64,000 nt of DNA, from assembly GCF_040807025.1 (NCBI RefSeq), contig NC_090951.1:30035573-30099572 (forward strand), written 5' to 3'. This DNA comes from Struthio camelus. Lineage: Eukaryota; Chordata; Aves; Struthioniformes; Struthionidae. The notes beneath the pieces are model-generated. The model saw only the letters and a list, made by a program, of their open reading frames with translations, was not told the origin of the DNA and searched no databases. How positions within the stretch are numbered: the first letter of the stretch is position 1; each line of letters begins with the position of its first letter. A program made the position numbers and the translations under genes. This document shows, piece by piece, positions 11,601 through 33,700 of the stretch.

Positions 11601-14600
11601 TAGTGATCCTAAAGAGAGGAATAGACGTACAGGAAGAGCTTCTTGATGCAGTATTGTTTTATTTAAAATCACATGAAATCATATACAAAATAAATACAAA
11701 ATTTTTCCTAGCAGGATCCTGCTTAGTAATGTATGACCTGGTCTATCCTTCTCTCTTCTTCCCTGCAGACCCTGGGTCTCTCTGTTGCTGCAGCAGGGAT
11801 GTTTCACAATGATGGCAGTGAACTGATCCTGCACTTTGTGTCTCAGTGCAACACCAAGCTCTCCGAGCTGCTGGAGCAGGAACAAAAACTAGTGCAGCTG
11901 GGCGAAACAGAGTGAGTACTGGGCATAAAAACATGCCTTCCTTGGCACGCAAGCGTTAGGTATTGGATAGACAGAGGGGTTATCCTAGACAGATACTTTC
12001 AGTAAAAGTGTAACTTATCCAAATAAGCCCACCTTCTCTGACAGAGTTGGCCCAGAGGTAGGAAGGACACGTAAGTTTGTACCTCTTTTGCTGATGCAGG
12101 ACAGAGGGACAGAGGTTGTTGGGTTATTATTTTTTTTTCAAGTTCAGATTTAAGTTTAACCTAGATGTTCTTCATATTTGTATTTTTTCCTCTTCCAGAA
12201 AGAAGACTACAGATCAATTCCTGAGAGATGCTGTGGAAGCCAGACTAAGGATGCTGATTCCGTATATTGAGAAGTGGCCCCAGGTATAAAATGAATATAA
12301 GGATTGTTTTTCTTGTACGCATTTCAAACATCCTGTGGCCTTTAACACAGTCTCTCCACCAGACTAGTTCAAGGCTGTAAATGAAATCCTCAACAGGTGT
12401 TTCAAAGGATTTGTAGCTTTCAAGAGGAGAGCACCCTTGGAAGGAGGCAATTAAAGGTGTCTTTAGAACAACACTATTTCTTGCAATTCCAGAAAGGCAA
12501 TCCTCTCCATTGTTCACTCCACCCATCTGGGATCCCCAGGGGATAAGCTGTGTCTCCGCTGAGTTGTACTTGCAGCGTCCCTGCAAGTTAGGCTCCTTGC
12601 AGCACTGTTGCAGCTGCGCTGGCATCACCTGAAACTTGGAAAGGCAGAACTACTGCTTTGTTGCAAGAAACTGCCCTGCCTAGCGTGTGAATGAGGAACG
12701 CTTGACAATCTGAGGAGGGTAGCTCTATAAACTGAGAGGTGTTTTTGCTCCAAAATTCGGATTTAACTCTCAAGCCATTCTTCCCAGGGTCAGAAGGGGA
12801 TTGTGCCATAGTGAAAAATAAAGAGTTTCCATTGGGCAAAGAGGTTGCTACAAAGTTAACCTTTGTTGGCCAATTTAACCCTTGCTGGTCTCTGGACCAC
12901 TGAATCCAGCGCTCCCTGGGCAGAGAGAAGACTGGATTCAGGTCTTTGCTAGCATAACTTGTCTTGTCAAGGATGTGGTTGGTTTGTGACTCTTCCTGGC
13001 TTATATGTTACTACATTCTTGAGAGGCTACAAGATCTCAGTAGGGCCATCATGGCTACGTTTATTCTGCCCTTGGTAGCTGGGTTTGAGTCCACATTCGA
13101 ATTCAGAGAACCAAGGGATTTGACGCCCTGCCTGTAGGGACACAGCACAAGTGTGAGTCAGCTCAGCCTGTACTGAGTTTCCATGCCTGGAGAGGCAGCT
13201 CAGGAGAGCCAAAACACTGGCATCAGAGCTGAGCAGAGAACTCGGGCTCCAGTACATGCCAAGCTGTGAGCTCAGCTGCCACACTGTACATTCCTCACAA
13301 GTCTCACTTCTCGGAAAGACCAGTGCCAGTTGGATGGAGCTTGGAGGACTTGCCATGGGAGATGCAGGCAAGTCAATTGCTGTAGGGAAAAGATACCAGA
13401 GCAAAGAAATGTTGATTTGTTTGATGCTATGTCCTTCTCTCTTTGACTCTTCCGTTTATCTGTGTATGTCCTTCTCAGGCTCTGAGCATCCTGCTGCTCC
13501 CACATAACATCCCTTCCAGCCTCAACCTCCTCACCAGCATGATTGATGATATATGGCACTACGCTGGAGACCAGTCCACGGATGTAAGTCTTTGTGATAG
13601 GCTGGTTAGGGCTCTGCGCTTCAGCAAAATGAAGGATTGCAATAGGCATTGACCTGTGTCTCTCTTGCAACAATCCGTTTGTTGAATGGGGAAGACATTT
13701 TCTGAAGCACCTAAGGGGCTTCAGAAGCTATATTCTAATTTCCAAAGAGACTTAGGAGCCAATGAGACTCACTTTTTAGGCAAATCAAAGGGACCTACTT
13801 TCCTAGATTTATTTGTAAGCATTTTTTTTTTTTAGAACCCAGACAAAATTGCTGAAATTTTGAACTAGTGACTAAAAGTTGATCCAATATTCAATTAGCA
13901 AGAAATATATCTCTATTGAAGCAGCTGTCTTTTCCACCAGCAATAGTATTCCCTGATTTTACTTGAAAAGCTTTAAAGAATCTACCTAAAAATACCAATA
14001 GCTTATTAAAGCTTTCATCTTTCTGGCAGGAAATAAAAGAAAATTATAACCTTAATTAAAGCAATTAATAAATTATTTTAATTCCTAGAGATGTAGGGAG
14101 AGATGGGAAAAACTAAAGGAACTATTTTAACAAACTACTTTAATAAACTTCTTTTATGTAAGCATAAAAGAGAAGCTACTGCAGTGAAAAATAAATAAGA
14201 TGAGGGAAAAATTAAAGGAATAAACCAGAAAAGAACTGAAAGGTTGTGATTGCATCAGGAACTGCAAGTCCCATATGGGTTATGAAAGTCACAGTGACAC
14301 ATCAGAGTCAGTGCCTGCACTGAGCTGTTCCTGAAGTCCCCTCACTGACTCAAGCAACAGAAGAGGTTCTTAAGCTTTTTTTTTTTCTAATCTTTTATTT
14401 ATACCTTCTGATTGATATGCAGGAGTTTTCTTGGTGAGCTGCAATACTGATCACACTCCCCCTTTTCCCAGTAAAAGAGTTTAATGTCACTTGCAGTAGA
14501 GCCCTCTTCAGAAAGCCAGGAGCTGTGTAGAGTATATACCCTTGCCTCAGGGACCCCTTCATGTGCTTTTCAGAGCAGGAGGAGAATCAGCACAAAGAAT

Positions 14601-17600
14601 TCAGTCTCCGTGTCTCTCAGAGAGATCCAGCTGCGGATGGCAACATGAGGGAACAAAGTTTGCAGGTCGTGGTGCAAAGAGTAGAGCTTTCAATCAAACA
14701 GTTGTTTTCAAAATCCAGACCAGTGTTTTCATTTGTCCAGCGCTTTTTAGTCATGAATGGAACAGCCAGTATTTTTAAAAGGTACCTGAATTGTTTAACC
14801 ACCTTAATAGCAGCAAATTAAGTTGAAGACCCATTTTTCTAAAAATGTATATTTTTTTGTCTGCCAGTGATTCAAGTGCAGCTGGAAAAACTGAAGAGAG
14901 TTTCTGGGCTCTTTGTGCATCTTTGCATTGCTGTAACCTATTGTTGTAATGCATCTTACAGCATTGCTGTCAGCAGTATACCGATGCATTTAGAGGCTCA
15001 GCAGGCAATACTGGTATTTCAATGACAGGATTTGGGAAAGGTGTATCTCTCTGTGATGTCTTGTTCAGTTCTGTCATCTGTTTATTCCCTTTCTACGTGC
15101 TTGTATTTGGTGCAAACTACAACTGAAGTTCAATATTAAATATAGATTTTTTTCCTACTAGATTAGATCTAGAATTGTAACTTTGTATTTCCTGATAAGA
15201 GTCTTTTGAGGCAAAGATGAGCTCTTGCTCAACACAGCTAGTAGCTGGGCAAGGGAGAATTCCTTTCTGTATGCTGCAGGGGCCTGCTTGCGATCAGAAG
15301 CAGGTGGTGGTGATTTTCACTATTTTGTTCAGCAGTTTTCTACAAGTACTTGTGACCTCTGTCTGGTGCCACAGGAGCAGCTGTGCTGTCAGATGTCACT
15401 GTTGGATGGTGGCCCACTGCATCATAGAGACAAGTTACACAGTTAAAGTCAGGAATGGATGTGCAGTCCGAGGGCTCTGTTCGCTAAGCAGTTTCTTTCA
15501 GCCAGGGCTGCCCAGTTGCTAATGACAGAGGTGTTATCCTTTTTTACTTTGTTGTTCTCAGGTCTGCTTTTGTGGACTGCATCCTTACAGGATCCAGGTC
15601 AATTCTCTCTCTCTCAATTCATGCCCTTGCAGTTTAACTGGTACACTCGTCGGGCTGTGCTCACTGGCATCTACAACACCACAGAACTGGTGATGATGCA
15701 GGACTCATCCCCTGACTTTGAAGAGACTTGGCGCTTCCTGGAGAACAGGGTAGCTGATGCTATGAACATGGGCAATACAGCTAAGCAGGTAATGTTACTG
15801 GCAAGGTCTACGTGCATTCTTCCCCTCTCCCATAATATATGTGCAGACAGACCTGGCTTTTCGATCATGCATCACATGCCTGCTTGGAAACCACCTTGTA
15901 CCTGCATACTTGCAGGGGATTGCATAAATGCTGTCAGTTCAGCACCAATAAATGCTTATGTATTGTCTAATAACATGACATGTAGGCACCGGTCTATATC
16001 ATACTGGCCCCTTTAAGTAGGAGACATGTATGTTCCCAGGAAATCCCTTTTTTGTTTCTTATCTCTGGCTATTATTAATGTGCAGTGCTTGGCTTTTATC
16101 AGCACATTGCTGTAGCAAATCTATGTTTGTTACATCTTTGTATTTGGTGTAACTGCAGAAGAAGGCTAGAGGTCATGTTCCCCTCATGTCTCCTAGGTAC
16201 AGTCAACCGGAGAAGCTCTTGTCCAGGGATTGATGGGAGCTGCAGTTACTGTAAGTAATGCTGAAACCAGCAAGGCTTTAAGGGCAAAATTGTTTCTGTT
16301 CCCTTCCACGCTTAATGTCAGCATGTTCTTCCTCCCAAATCTAGAGGACAGCAAGAAAGAGATTTCTCTTTTGTAACTTCACTGCGTGTAAGGATGACTC
16401 TCTGTGTAGTTGGGAATCAGTTTGCTATTCTGTGGTGAAAGCACTTGTAATACAGCGCAAAAATAAAGCTGCAGCTGCAGGATGAGTGATTGGGACGAGA
16501 GACAGGAGATCAGAATAAAGATACACAACTGTTCTCCATGTCTTGTAGCGCAATCTCTTCCTCTGCCAGTCACTGCATTGGAGATCTTGACAGGAGATCT
16601 GTGTGCCTGTGGCTACACAAGAGGTGACGCTTTTCCCTAAGCCACAGCAGGATTACTTCCTCAATCTGCATTCTGCGAAAAGACTGCTTGGGTTGGCACT
16701 GCTTGCCTGAAATGCAAATGGAAGCTCCTGCCGCCTCTGGGGAGCTCATTGTCCGTGTTAGGGTGTCTGCCAGTGTTTTTGGCCAAAATGCTACCTGGCA
16801 GACAATCATGATTGTGACCTGCCTCTAGAAGTTGCTTTCGTGGTTTCAGCTGGTTGCAATATCCTTCCAAGAATTCATTCCATTCTTGGTAGCATCCCAG
16901 GCTGCTGTGTTCCCATGCAAAGGTAGCTGTATTTTTCTGTAGGACATGAAGTAATCCCTTGTGTACTTAAGAATGATTTTTAAAGAGCTTCAAGGCCCAC
17001 TGTGATGATTTATTTGGACGCTTCCCATTGTGTATAGCAGCAAAGTTATTTCCTTTTTGCCAGTAATAGGTTTTCTTTGTGCTTACAAATACAGGAAAGA
17101 TCCTGAAACATAAATTAGAAATCACTTCTACTGTATGATGCAGTTCTCAAGGATCTCTCCCACCTCCTTCCACCTGCAGCTATGGTGGAATCCCTTCACG
17201 TTCTTAGTGCTTCTCAGCTTCTCTCTGCATTCACACCCATAGTGTTTCTCCCGATACTTGCCAAAAGCGCTACAGGATCCTCTACCAAAGAAATTTAGAT
17301 GCAACTTGTTAGTATTCACCGTACGTCAATAAGATGCTCTACTATGAATTGCATCTGTGCAGTTGGTGTCACATTGTTGGAGGTTTAGTCTTTCTGAGCA
17401 TTCTTCCGAAGGGAAACAGGTAGCAGCCAGCTGGTAGTGCAAAAGTATCAGTGTGTTAACTCTGAGGAGGAACCAGTATAGGTCTCCCAAGTCCAAAGCT
17501 GCAACCACTGGGCAGGTGTACTGAGCTCTCCAAGTTCATTCGAAACAGATAGACAAGGTTACTGTCAGTGCAGTCACACAGATCAAAACAAGCTGACGCC

Positions 17601-18211
17601 CACTAGCCTTGAAAGTAAGAGAGGGCTCTCATAGCGCTCAGGGATACTTAGGGCTGTTCCCCTGAGTGGAGCTAGAGCAATGTTTCTCCAACCTGTTTTC
17701 ATTAACCCTCTTTTGAGCATAAATCCCACCTTTTATCATCCTGTCTTAACTTTGAAACTCACAAGCAAATACAGCCACTCTTAACATCACTTCAGCTGCA
17801 TCCTCTGAAATATAAGATGTGCTACACGATGGTATTGAAAGCAACAGAGGCCCCAGTAGAGCGAAAGGCAACGCGTGTGCCTTACTGGCTGGAGAGCGTG
17901 GCCCAGGTACCCAGAGGCACAACTTTCCACCTTGCAGATTGAAAAGTGCTGCTCATCCTTGCAGGCTGGGGGGCTGGGCTGAGTTCAGAGCTCAGCTGTG
18001 AAAGGGGCGCGCGGTATCATGTGGGAGTTGCTTTCGTCGGGGGTGGCGGACCCCTTCCCTTGAGTGTTAAAGATTCACAGCTGCCTGGGACAAAAGAGCT
18101 GCACAGCACTTTTGCAAGAGCCATTAATAACGCTCAACCTTTTAATTTCCTTCCCGTTCTCCACGTATCCAACAGATAAAGAACCTGGCCGGGCTGAACC
18201 AGCGTCGGTGA
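8610..18211 (+). CDS. COQ9: Coenzyme Q biosynthesis protein COQ9, mitochondrial (complete, 9 exons)
   Basis: Exons: 8610-8673, 10461-10632, 11259-11394, 11769-11911, 12199-12283, 13479-13583, 15633-15788, 16197-16250 and 18176-18211, all in phase, 316 residues. The start [14 protein letters not shown] is an Arg/Ala-rich, acid-free mitochondrial presequence. It is followed by a low-complexity Ser/Gln stretch and the TetR-like lipid-binding fold: [27 protein letters not shown], the core helices, and FNWYTRRA at 236-243. W238 and Y239 match the human W240/Y241 pair at the COQ7-binding surface as I recall it. The end is NLAGLNQRR. By family knowledge it binds lipid and presents the substrate to the COQ7 hydroxylase on the matrix face of the inner membrane. 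The start is fixed by the presequence and the YY1-type context. Intron 1 (1.8 kb) carries most of the CpG island and a GGCCCC repeat. Confidence 0.97.
9028..9060 (+). repeat. GGCCCC hexanucleotide repeat in COQ9 intron 1
   Basis: Five and a half perfect copies of GGCCCC in the CpG-rich first intron, about 350 bp after exon 1. The complementary strand is GGGGCC, able to form G-quadruplexes. Confidence 0.93.
10957..10986. repeat. Compound (GTTA)n/(GTTT)n microsatellite in COQ9 intron 2
   Basis: Tetranucleotide units change from GTTA to GTTT across about 30 bp of the COQ9 intron between exons 2 and 3. Confidence 0.85.
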
Positions 18212-18368
18212 GGAGGGAGCCGCGTGCGGGGCAGGAGCCCGGCCGTCGCCCGCCGCTGCGCTTGCCTCGCTGCCGGCGTCCCGCGGGCGCCGTCCCCGCC
18301 CTCCTCGGCTCTCGGGGACTTGCCGTCGCGGCGGCCCGCGCCCCTCCCCAGTCCGGACCCCGAGCAGC

Positions 18369-18374
18369 AATAAA
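18369..18374 (+). terminator. COQ9: COQ9 polyadenylation signal AATAAA
   Basis: AATAAA lies 158 bp after the COQ9 stop codon, in otherwise GC-rich sequence, and is the only canonical signal before POLR2C. It implies a 3'UTR of about 180 bases and leaves about half a kilobase to the POLR2C start codon. Confidence 0.75.
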
Positions 18375-18402
18375 CCCGAGCCTGCGGCGCCGTGGCGGCG
18401 GT

Positions 18403-27272
<8,870 letters not shown>

Positions 27273-27656
27273 GGTGGCCCCTTGGCAGGAGACTGTCCAG
27301 GCACGAGTGATGCAGGAGGTTGCCTGGCAGCAGGCTGGGCAAAGCTGCACCTGGCTGGGCTGAGGCTTTTGCCTCCCCATCTCCCTCTGCCTTTCCTGGC
27401 CTGGCTGTGCTGGTCAGCGACACCTCTTCCCTTGCTCCCCCTCCCGAACAAAGCCATCATGACATGTATGGTAAAGCAGAAAGAGAATTTATGGGTATTG
27501 TGAATGTCTTTGCTGAGATGGGGTTTTGTCCCTGAGTGATCCCAGTGTTTTAGCTCAAGAGTTTTGCACTCTGGCCACGTGGCATTTGGAATTGGGAAGC
27601 GCATACCTTGGTTACACAACCCTATCTTATTTGCATGTCGGTTCCTTACTGTGCTG

Positions 27657-27662
27657 AATAAA
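27657..27662 (+). terminator. POLR2C: POLR2C polyadenylation signal AATAAA
   Basis: AATAAA lies 385 bp after the POLR2C stop, followed within 30 bases by a GT-rich segment (CCCTGTGTTCAGTC). This fits cleavage near 27680 and a 3'UTR of about 0.4 kb. Confidence 0.8.
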
Positions 27663-27689
27663 GCCTTACCCCCTGTGTTCAGTCATCCC

Positions 27690-28915
27690 TGAAAGCTCGT
27701 CCGGGGCTGCAGGAAGAGATGTCACATCATTTACTTCTCTCCAGTAGACATTAACTTAATGAGATCTGCTTCGGAGGAAGCATTGCTCTCTACTGCTGAT
27801 TGCTGCTCTTGACATTATCTCCTAAGGAGACTGAAACCCCCTCCAGTAAGTAGCCCTGTCATTTACAGATCCAGCACTATGCTTCAAGCATATGTTTGAA
27901 GCTGGACTGCAAAGTGAGATGCTGCAGAAGGCAGTGCTGCAGGGGAGCCCAGATGGGCTGAAGAGGCTTGGCTGTATTTAAAGACTACTTTGGAGCAGGC
28001 TCTATGCATGCACTATATAATCCTCATGGTAGGAGCTGGGAAGGCAGGGACTCTTGCCATTACTAACCCCCAGCTGACAGCTTTAAATGTGCCCACGGCT
28101 CCCAAGGTACAAGGTGGCTTATGTGCTGGTCTGAAGCTTGGGGCATGTACCAAACCGTTGCCCCTGTGGCAGCCGTTGAATGGCTCCAACAGTTGCCGGG
28201 GTCGCCCCTTCTCTTCCTCCTGTTCATCAGCACCCAGCAGGGCTTAGGTAGGATGAGCTTCTCAGTGATGGTTTTTTTTTCTTGGCCACTGCTGGAGAGA
28301 GCATGATCTGCCTCTTCGTTACTTCGGTGGCTGGGAGGGGGAGTCCCTGTCCCTGGAGGGAGCCAGGCAAGAGAGGCTGTTCCTTGCTGCAGGGGAGGGT
28401 GGCAGCCACTGGGCCAGGCAGCTCCGGGCACAACCAAAGGAGCCCATGCGGCTGCTCCAGCATAGCTGCCTCTCCCCTTGCCTTGAGACCAGCTCCAGCT
28501 CTGCCAGACGACTAAGGTGGTAATAACCTCATTGGCATAATCCTGGAAGAGTCTGGAGTTAGAGCGGCTTGAAACTCCTTCTGCCAGCATTTCACAGGCA
28601 GCGCTGCTGCCCTTGAATGTCCCTGAGCAGCGAGCTCCCGGGGCGGCTGAAGGATGAAAGTGGGCTGTTGCCGTGCTGTTTCACCAGCGCTTGTCAATGA
28701 GGGGACAATTTCCTACACCCTTCTCCCATCCCCAATTCTTTCAAGGCTTCGCTTGAAATGTCCTTGCAGCCGCTGGAGGCAGAACAAAGCTTTGAGCCAA
28801 ACACGCTGCCTCGTAGCATTAGGAAATCTCCCCTCCGAATCAGCGTTTTTCTCCCCCTCTGGCATGCGTTATTGTGACTTCTACTTACTGAGCGCATTTG
28901 GATGGAACAGACAAA
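27690..28915. other. Intergenic region between convergent POLR2C and DOK4
   Basis: Moderate-GC sequence between two convergent 3' ends. No exon-like open frame with good splice sites, no repeat family I recognise, and no RNA gene. The T-rich run near 28270 is the only simple tract. Confidence 0.6.
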
Positions 28916-28938
28916 CAGGAAGGGTGGATAAGGATTTG

Positions 28939-28944
28939 TTTATT
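28939..28944 (-). terminator. DOK4: Probable DOK4 distal polyadenylation signal (AATAAA on minus strand)
   Basis: TTTATT on the plus strand reads AATAAA on the minus strand, about 1.8 kb beyond the DOK4 stop codon. I saw no canonical signal between the two. The implied 3'UTR (about 28920-30761) carries an AT-rich patch near 30450-30490 and a 13-base G run at 29815-29827 (C run in the transcript). A non-canonical proximal site is possible. Confidence 0.45.
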
Positions 28945-30761
28945 CATTGAGCAATTCCTTTTTTAAAAAAAAAATTTTTTTGGTAATAAATGCTAAATCC
29001 CTTCTTTTCCAGATGAGGCATGTAGCCAGGTAAAGCCAGCAGGTTACACCTCTCATCCACGAGGGAGGACGCGCTACCAGGCAGTGCTGGGGTGCTGATG
29101 AACCCATCTGCACCCAGCAGTAAGGCGGAGAAGGGGGAAACGAAGCAGCCCTTCTCCGGCCCAAAACTGCTCCAGCAGATCCCCAGCGTCATCCACATGC
29201 TACACAGACCCAAGACACAGTATTTACAGGCCACAGACCGCAGGTTCCCACAGCACAACGCTCCTTGTCCTCACAAGAAGGACCTGGAGCTTTAAGGAAA
29301 AAACAAACCACCAATCAACTGCACCAGAAGGAAAACGCAAAGGAAACACCATAGTTTGGACTGCAATAAAAAGATAGCCCTTCTAAAGGAGTTCAATAAA
29401 TAGGAGACCTAGAAAATCAATTGCTTTTGAGTACAGTATATTAAACCCAGCTCCAGTGTGCAAAGTAGTTCACCCATTCTCACTGGTGCCCTCTGGCAGC
29501 AACAGCGAGGGAAGGAGAGGGATGGAAACGGGAGGGGGCAGCTAAGAAGAAATGCAGCTTTTCCCCATCGGCACCGCCACCGTGGAGGGCCTGGGGGAAG
29601 CGAGGGCTCACGGCCAATGCGTTGCCTCAGCCCTGGGAACTGGTATTTCAGCAAAGCTGCCCCTCGAGGGACTGGTGCTACTGGCCAAAAACGGACCCTG
29701 GGTTGCTCCCGGCTGGTTCTGCCGAGCAGGTAAAAGGGGCGCGTTGTTTAGGGGCACTGAAGCAAGGAGAGGCTGAAATGGGGGTGCTGGGGAAGGGGTG
29801 GACTTCCCAGGGCGGGGGGGGGGGGGGTTAGCGCTCAGCTCTGCCTGGGTACTAGCTGCTGAGATGCCTCCTGGCCCCGGCAGGTGCACGGTGCCCCCCA
29901 ACGCACGCACAAGTCCTCCATTTGCAAGGAAAAAACCAGTTTCTCCTGAGACATCGCAAGTCTACGATGTGTGTTTAAATATCTTCGAGAAATTCAAAAT
30001 TAGCTCAACGGCACCTTGCGAGTCTCTGCTCGAGCAGGCTGGGGGAGGGGGAGGTCCTGTTCTTCATGCAGGGCAAGGAATCGAGATGCTCGGCCGGGCA
30101 GGAGCAGGTCAGGCCAGCACAGCGCTGCTCCTCCAGCCACGTCTCCTTCCCTGCATGCTGGGCAGCGCTTTCCTGTTCCCACCAGTGGTGACCCCGGCAC
30201 GTGCCCCCGCAGCAGAAAATTATCCGGTCCATCTGAGCGCTGTGCAGGGGGAGCCAGGGGTGTTCCCCCTCGTGGCAGGGCGACACTGCGGCTGCGTTTC
30301 CCTGTCCCACGATGTCACCGCCCCACTCTTTTCCACCTTGCAGCTGTGTCCCCAAGATTTAAAAAAAAAAACATTGAGCATCTCCTCTTCCAAGGTCTCT
30401 TCGGTGGCTATGAAGTTTGCATTCGTGTGAGAAGGAAAAGTCTCTTACTATATAATATGTATGTGCAATATATATTTAAAATCATTTAACACAGGGCTAG
30501 CTATCACCTTCTGTAACGTCAGGGTGAGAGGCCCCATTGTCAGCACCTGGTCCCCAAAGGTCTTGGCACGGAGGATGCATCTACCTGCCTCCATCTCTGT
30601 CTCCCTGCAGCTCCAAGGAGAGGGCAGGGTTCCCAGATCCTTGACACCCTCAGGAAAAAAAGGGGGTAGGGGAGCACGGGAAAAGCAACCGTCTCTGCTC
30701 CTTGGCTTCCCCCGCACCTCGCTGCAGCAGGCCCCAGCAGCGGTCCTCCCGCTCCGCGGGC

Positions 30762-33700
30762 TCACTGAGACGATTTGGACTCCCTACTTTCGGGTTTATC
30801 ACTTTTGGAGGGCTTTGGCTTCAGTAAGATGAACTTGTTGAGGAGGTCGGTGTCCGAGCTGGCCTGGGCGCCCGAATACGCCTCCCCTGTGGAAGAAGCA
30901 CAGCTTGGTCTCGCAAAGGGAACAACGCTGCGGGCCCCAAAGGCGGCATGTTTCCCGAGGGCGGCTCGGCCCCCTCCGCAGGAGGGTCAGTGGGTCCCTG
31001 CACAGGGCCAGGGCCGTCGGAGGAGCCCGGGTGGGCGCGCGGGGCAAACGGGGACACTCACCAGCATAGCTGGAGGACTCGGCGATGTTCTGCGAGCCGG
31101 TGATGTGGTGCCAGTAGGCGCTGCGGGGCAGCATGGTGGTGGGCGTGCAGGGGTAGGAGTAGTGCTCAGTGCCCTTGTTCAGCAGCTGGAGCAGATGGAG
31201 AGGGGTGAGAGCCAACGGAGAGGGGGCTGGCGGCAGCAGCATCCCAAAACACCCCCCGGCGCAGCCCCTTCCTGGCAGGGACCCCATGGGGTACAAGCCG
31301 CCTTGCAGACAGAAGCGGTCTGGAGGCTGCGAAATCGCCCTCCCCGTAGCCCTGGGAGCAGCAATTCCTCCCAGCGAGGGCAGGGAGAGGCTGCCAACGG
31401 CCCTCAGAAATGTTGAGAGTGGGCCGGGAACGGCATGTTGGCTCGAGCCAAGAGCACGTCGGGCAGCATTGCCCGGGACTGTCCCCTCCATCAGGTCACC
31501 CCAAGTAGGCCGGGGCCCCGTCACTGCGTCCCCTGCTCACCCTGACGTTCTTCTCCATCTCCAGCAGGACCCTCTTGTGCTGCTCGGCAATGGCCAACGT
31601 GGCGCTGTGCACGCGCTGGTAGATCTGCTCGCCCTCCTGGGTCTGGAAGGTGTAGAGGCCTTCGCCCGCGTCGCACATCCTGCTGGGCCAGAGCGCGGGG
31701 TGTCGCACGGGCCCGCCGGGGCGCAGCCGGCACGCGCGGGCCCTCTCCGTCCTGCTCCCGCGCGTGTCGAAGCCGTGCCGGGACACGGCCGGCGCTCCTC
31801 GCCCCCCGGCCAACCACGCTGCTGCCTCCCAGCAATGCCCTCACGCGTCTGGCCGCTCGCAAGAGCTACTGAATCTATTTCCAGTTTGCTAAAAATACTG
31901 GAGAATCGGAAGCGATCGAAACGCGCTCCTGGCTGGCCCGCCCTCCCTGGCGCTACAGCGCGACTGCAAACTCGGCAAGTTTCCAGGGGGATACGCAGCG
32001 CCTTATTAACCAGCCCGTAAGAAGCCATCTGGCCCTGCAGCTCTTGGCCAGCGACCGGCGGCTCAGGGCCGCGTGGCCCCTGCTCCGCAGCGGTGCCCTC
32101 GGCTGGCTGAGCAAGGAGCGCCAATCTCACCTTCAGGCCGGTCACGGCCCCCTGGCACCCAAAAACCTTAATTCTCCACCGAGCGGGCGAGAGAGAGGAG
32201 CCGGAGCCTTGCGCGGCCCCACGAAGCCTTGACTCAAGCCAGGTGGTGGGGCGACAGCCGCCACCACCCACCGCCACGTTGCTCGGGTCCCCGGACCTGA
32301 GCTCCCTGGCTGCCGTCGGTCGGGCAGGAGGTGCGCTGCGTCCATACAGCGCGCGGGGAAAAAATACAATTTCTTCCCTGGGAAAAAAAAGTCCTGCTGC
32401 CGGAGGAACGAGCGGTGCCCGCAGCCGAGGCGCCCGTCCACGGGCCCGGGCGAGCGGGGAAGCGGCGGGGGCCCACTGCCCCCCTCCCCTCCGCCCCACA
32501 AAAGGGCCCAGTCTGATGAGTCAGCGGAAGCCAAGGGCCGGGATGAAAGGGAAGATCATGTTTCTTCCCCTCTGTAGCTGGTAATTAGCAGGAAAGTTCC
32601 TAATATAGTCAGGCCCGGAGGAGCCAAACCAGCCTCCCGCCGCATGAGCCTGGCTCCCGGAGGGCCGAGCGCGTGGGTGGCGGCGGCCGGGCAGAGCCCG
32701 CCGCCCGGCCCGGCCCTGGGGGAGGCGCCGGCCCCTCTTACCGGCCAGCCTCGAAGGTGAAGCGGGTGGCGTCGCGCCCGTAGCGGCGTAGGGAGCACAG
32801 GGGCCACGACAGCAGCTTGACCCGGGGGTTGTGCGTGTCCCAGAGGTAGATGTTTTCGTGGGTGATCTGCAGCTTGCACTCGCCGTAAACGTCCAGGTTG
32901 GGGCAGGGGAGGAGGAACACGTTGAACCGGTCTGGACGAGGGGAGACGGCGCGGGCGGGCAGGCGGCCGGGGAAGAAGGGGAAAAAACCCCAAATGAGCA
33001 GGGCGGCAGCAGGGCCGAGCGCAGGGCGGCGCGGGCGCCGGCGCCCCGCTCCCGCTCTCACCCGTCTGCTCGCACTGCACGCCGGGGGCCAGCAGGTCGG
33101 GCTCCCCCAGGCTGATGTCGTTCAGGCGGGCGCCCAGGCACTCGACGGACAGCGTCTTGTACCACTCCTCGGCCTCCAGCTCTGCGGGGACCAGCAGCGG
33201 CCTCGGCGAGCGCCGGCGGCGGCTCCCCGGGCCGGGAGGCCGAACCCAGCGAGCAAGCGCCGCGCGGAGAAGGCGCCGCGGGCTGCGGGCGCGCGGCCCC
33301 TCAGCGCCGCAAGGGCGACGGGCGGCGGCGAGGCGGCAGAGCCCCTCGGGGCGCCAGGGCCCCGGCGCGGCCCCGGCTGCCCACCGAGAGCGGGACCCGC
33401 CGGTGCCTGGGAGCCGTCCCTGAGCACAGGGACACCCACGAGGCGGCCTCGCCTCGGCCGCCCGCCACCCCGGCCCGCAGGGATGCTCCCCTCTCACCCG
33501 AATCGCAGGTGAAAGTCCGGGCCGAGTCATCGGCGAAAACGATGGCCACCGCCTGCCTCTTGGTCTCCTTGGGCAGCCGGGTGACGCACTTGACGTTGCT
33601 GATCTCCGTGACCTGCGGAGGCGGCGGGCGGTCGCGAGGGGCCCCGGCCGCGGCCCCCGGCCCGCCGGCCGGCCTGGGCGCTCGCCCCGGCTCCTGCGCT

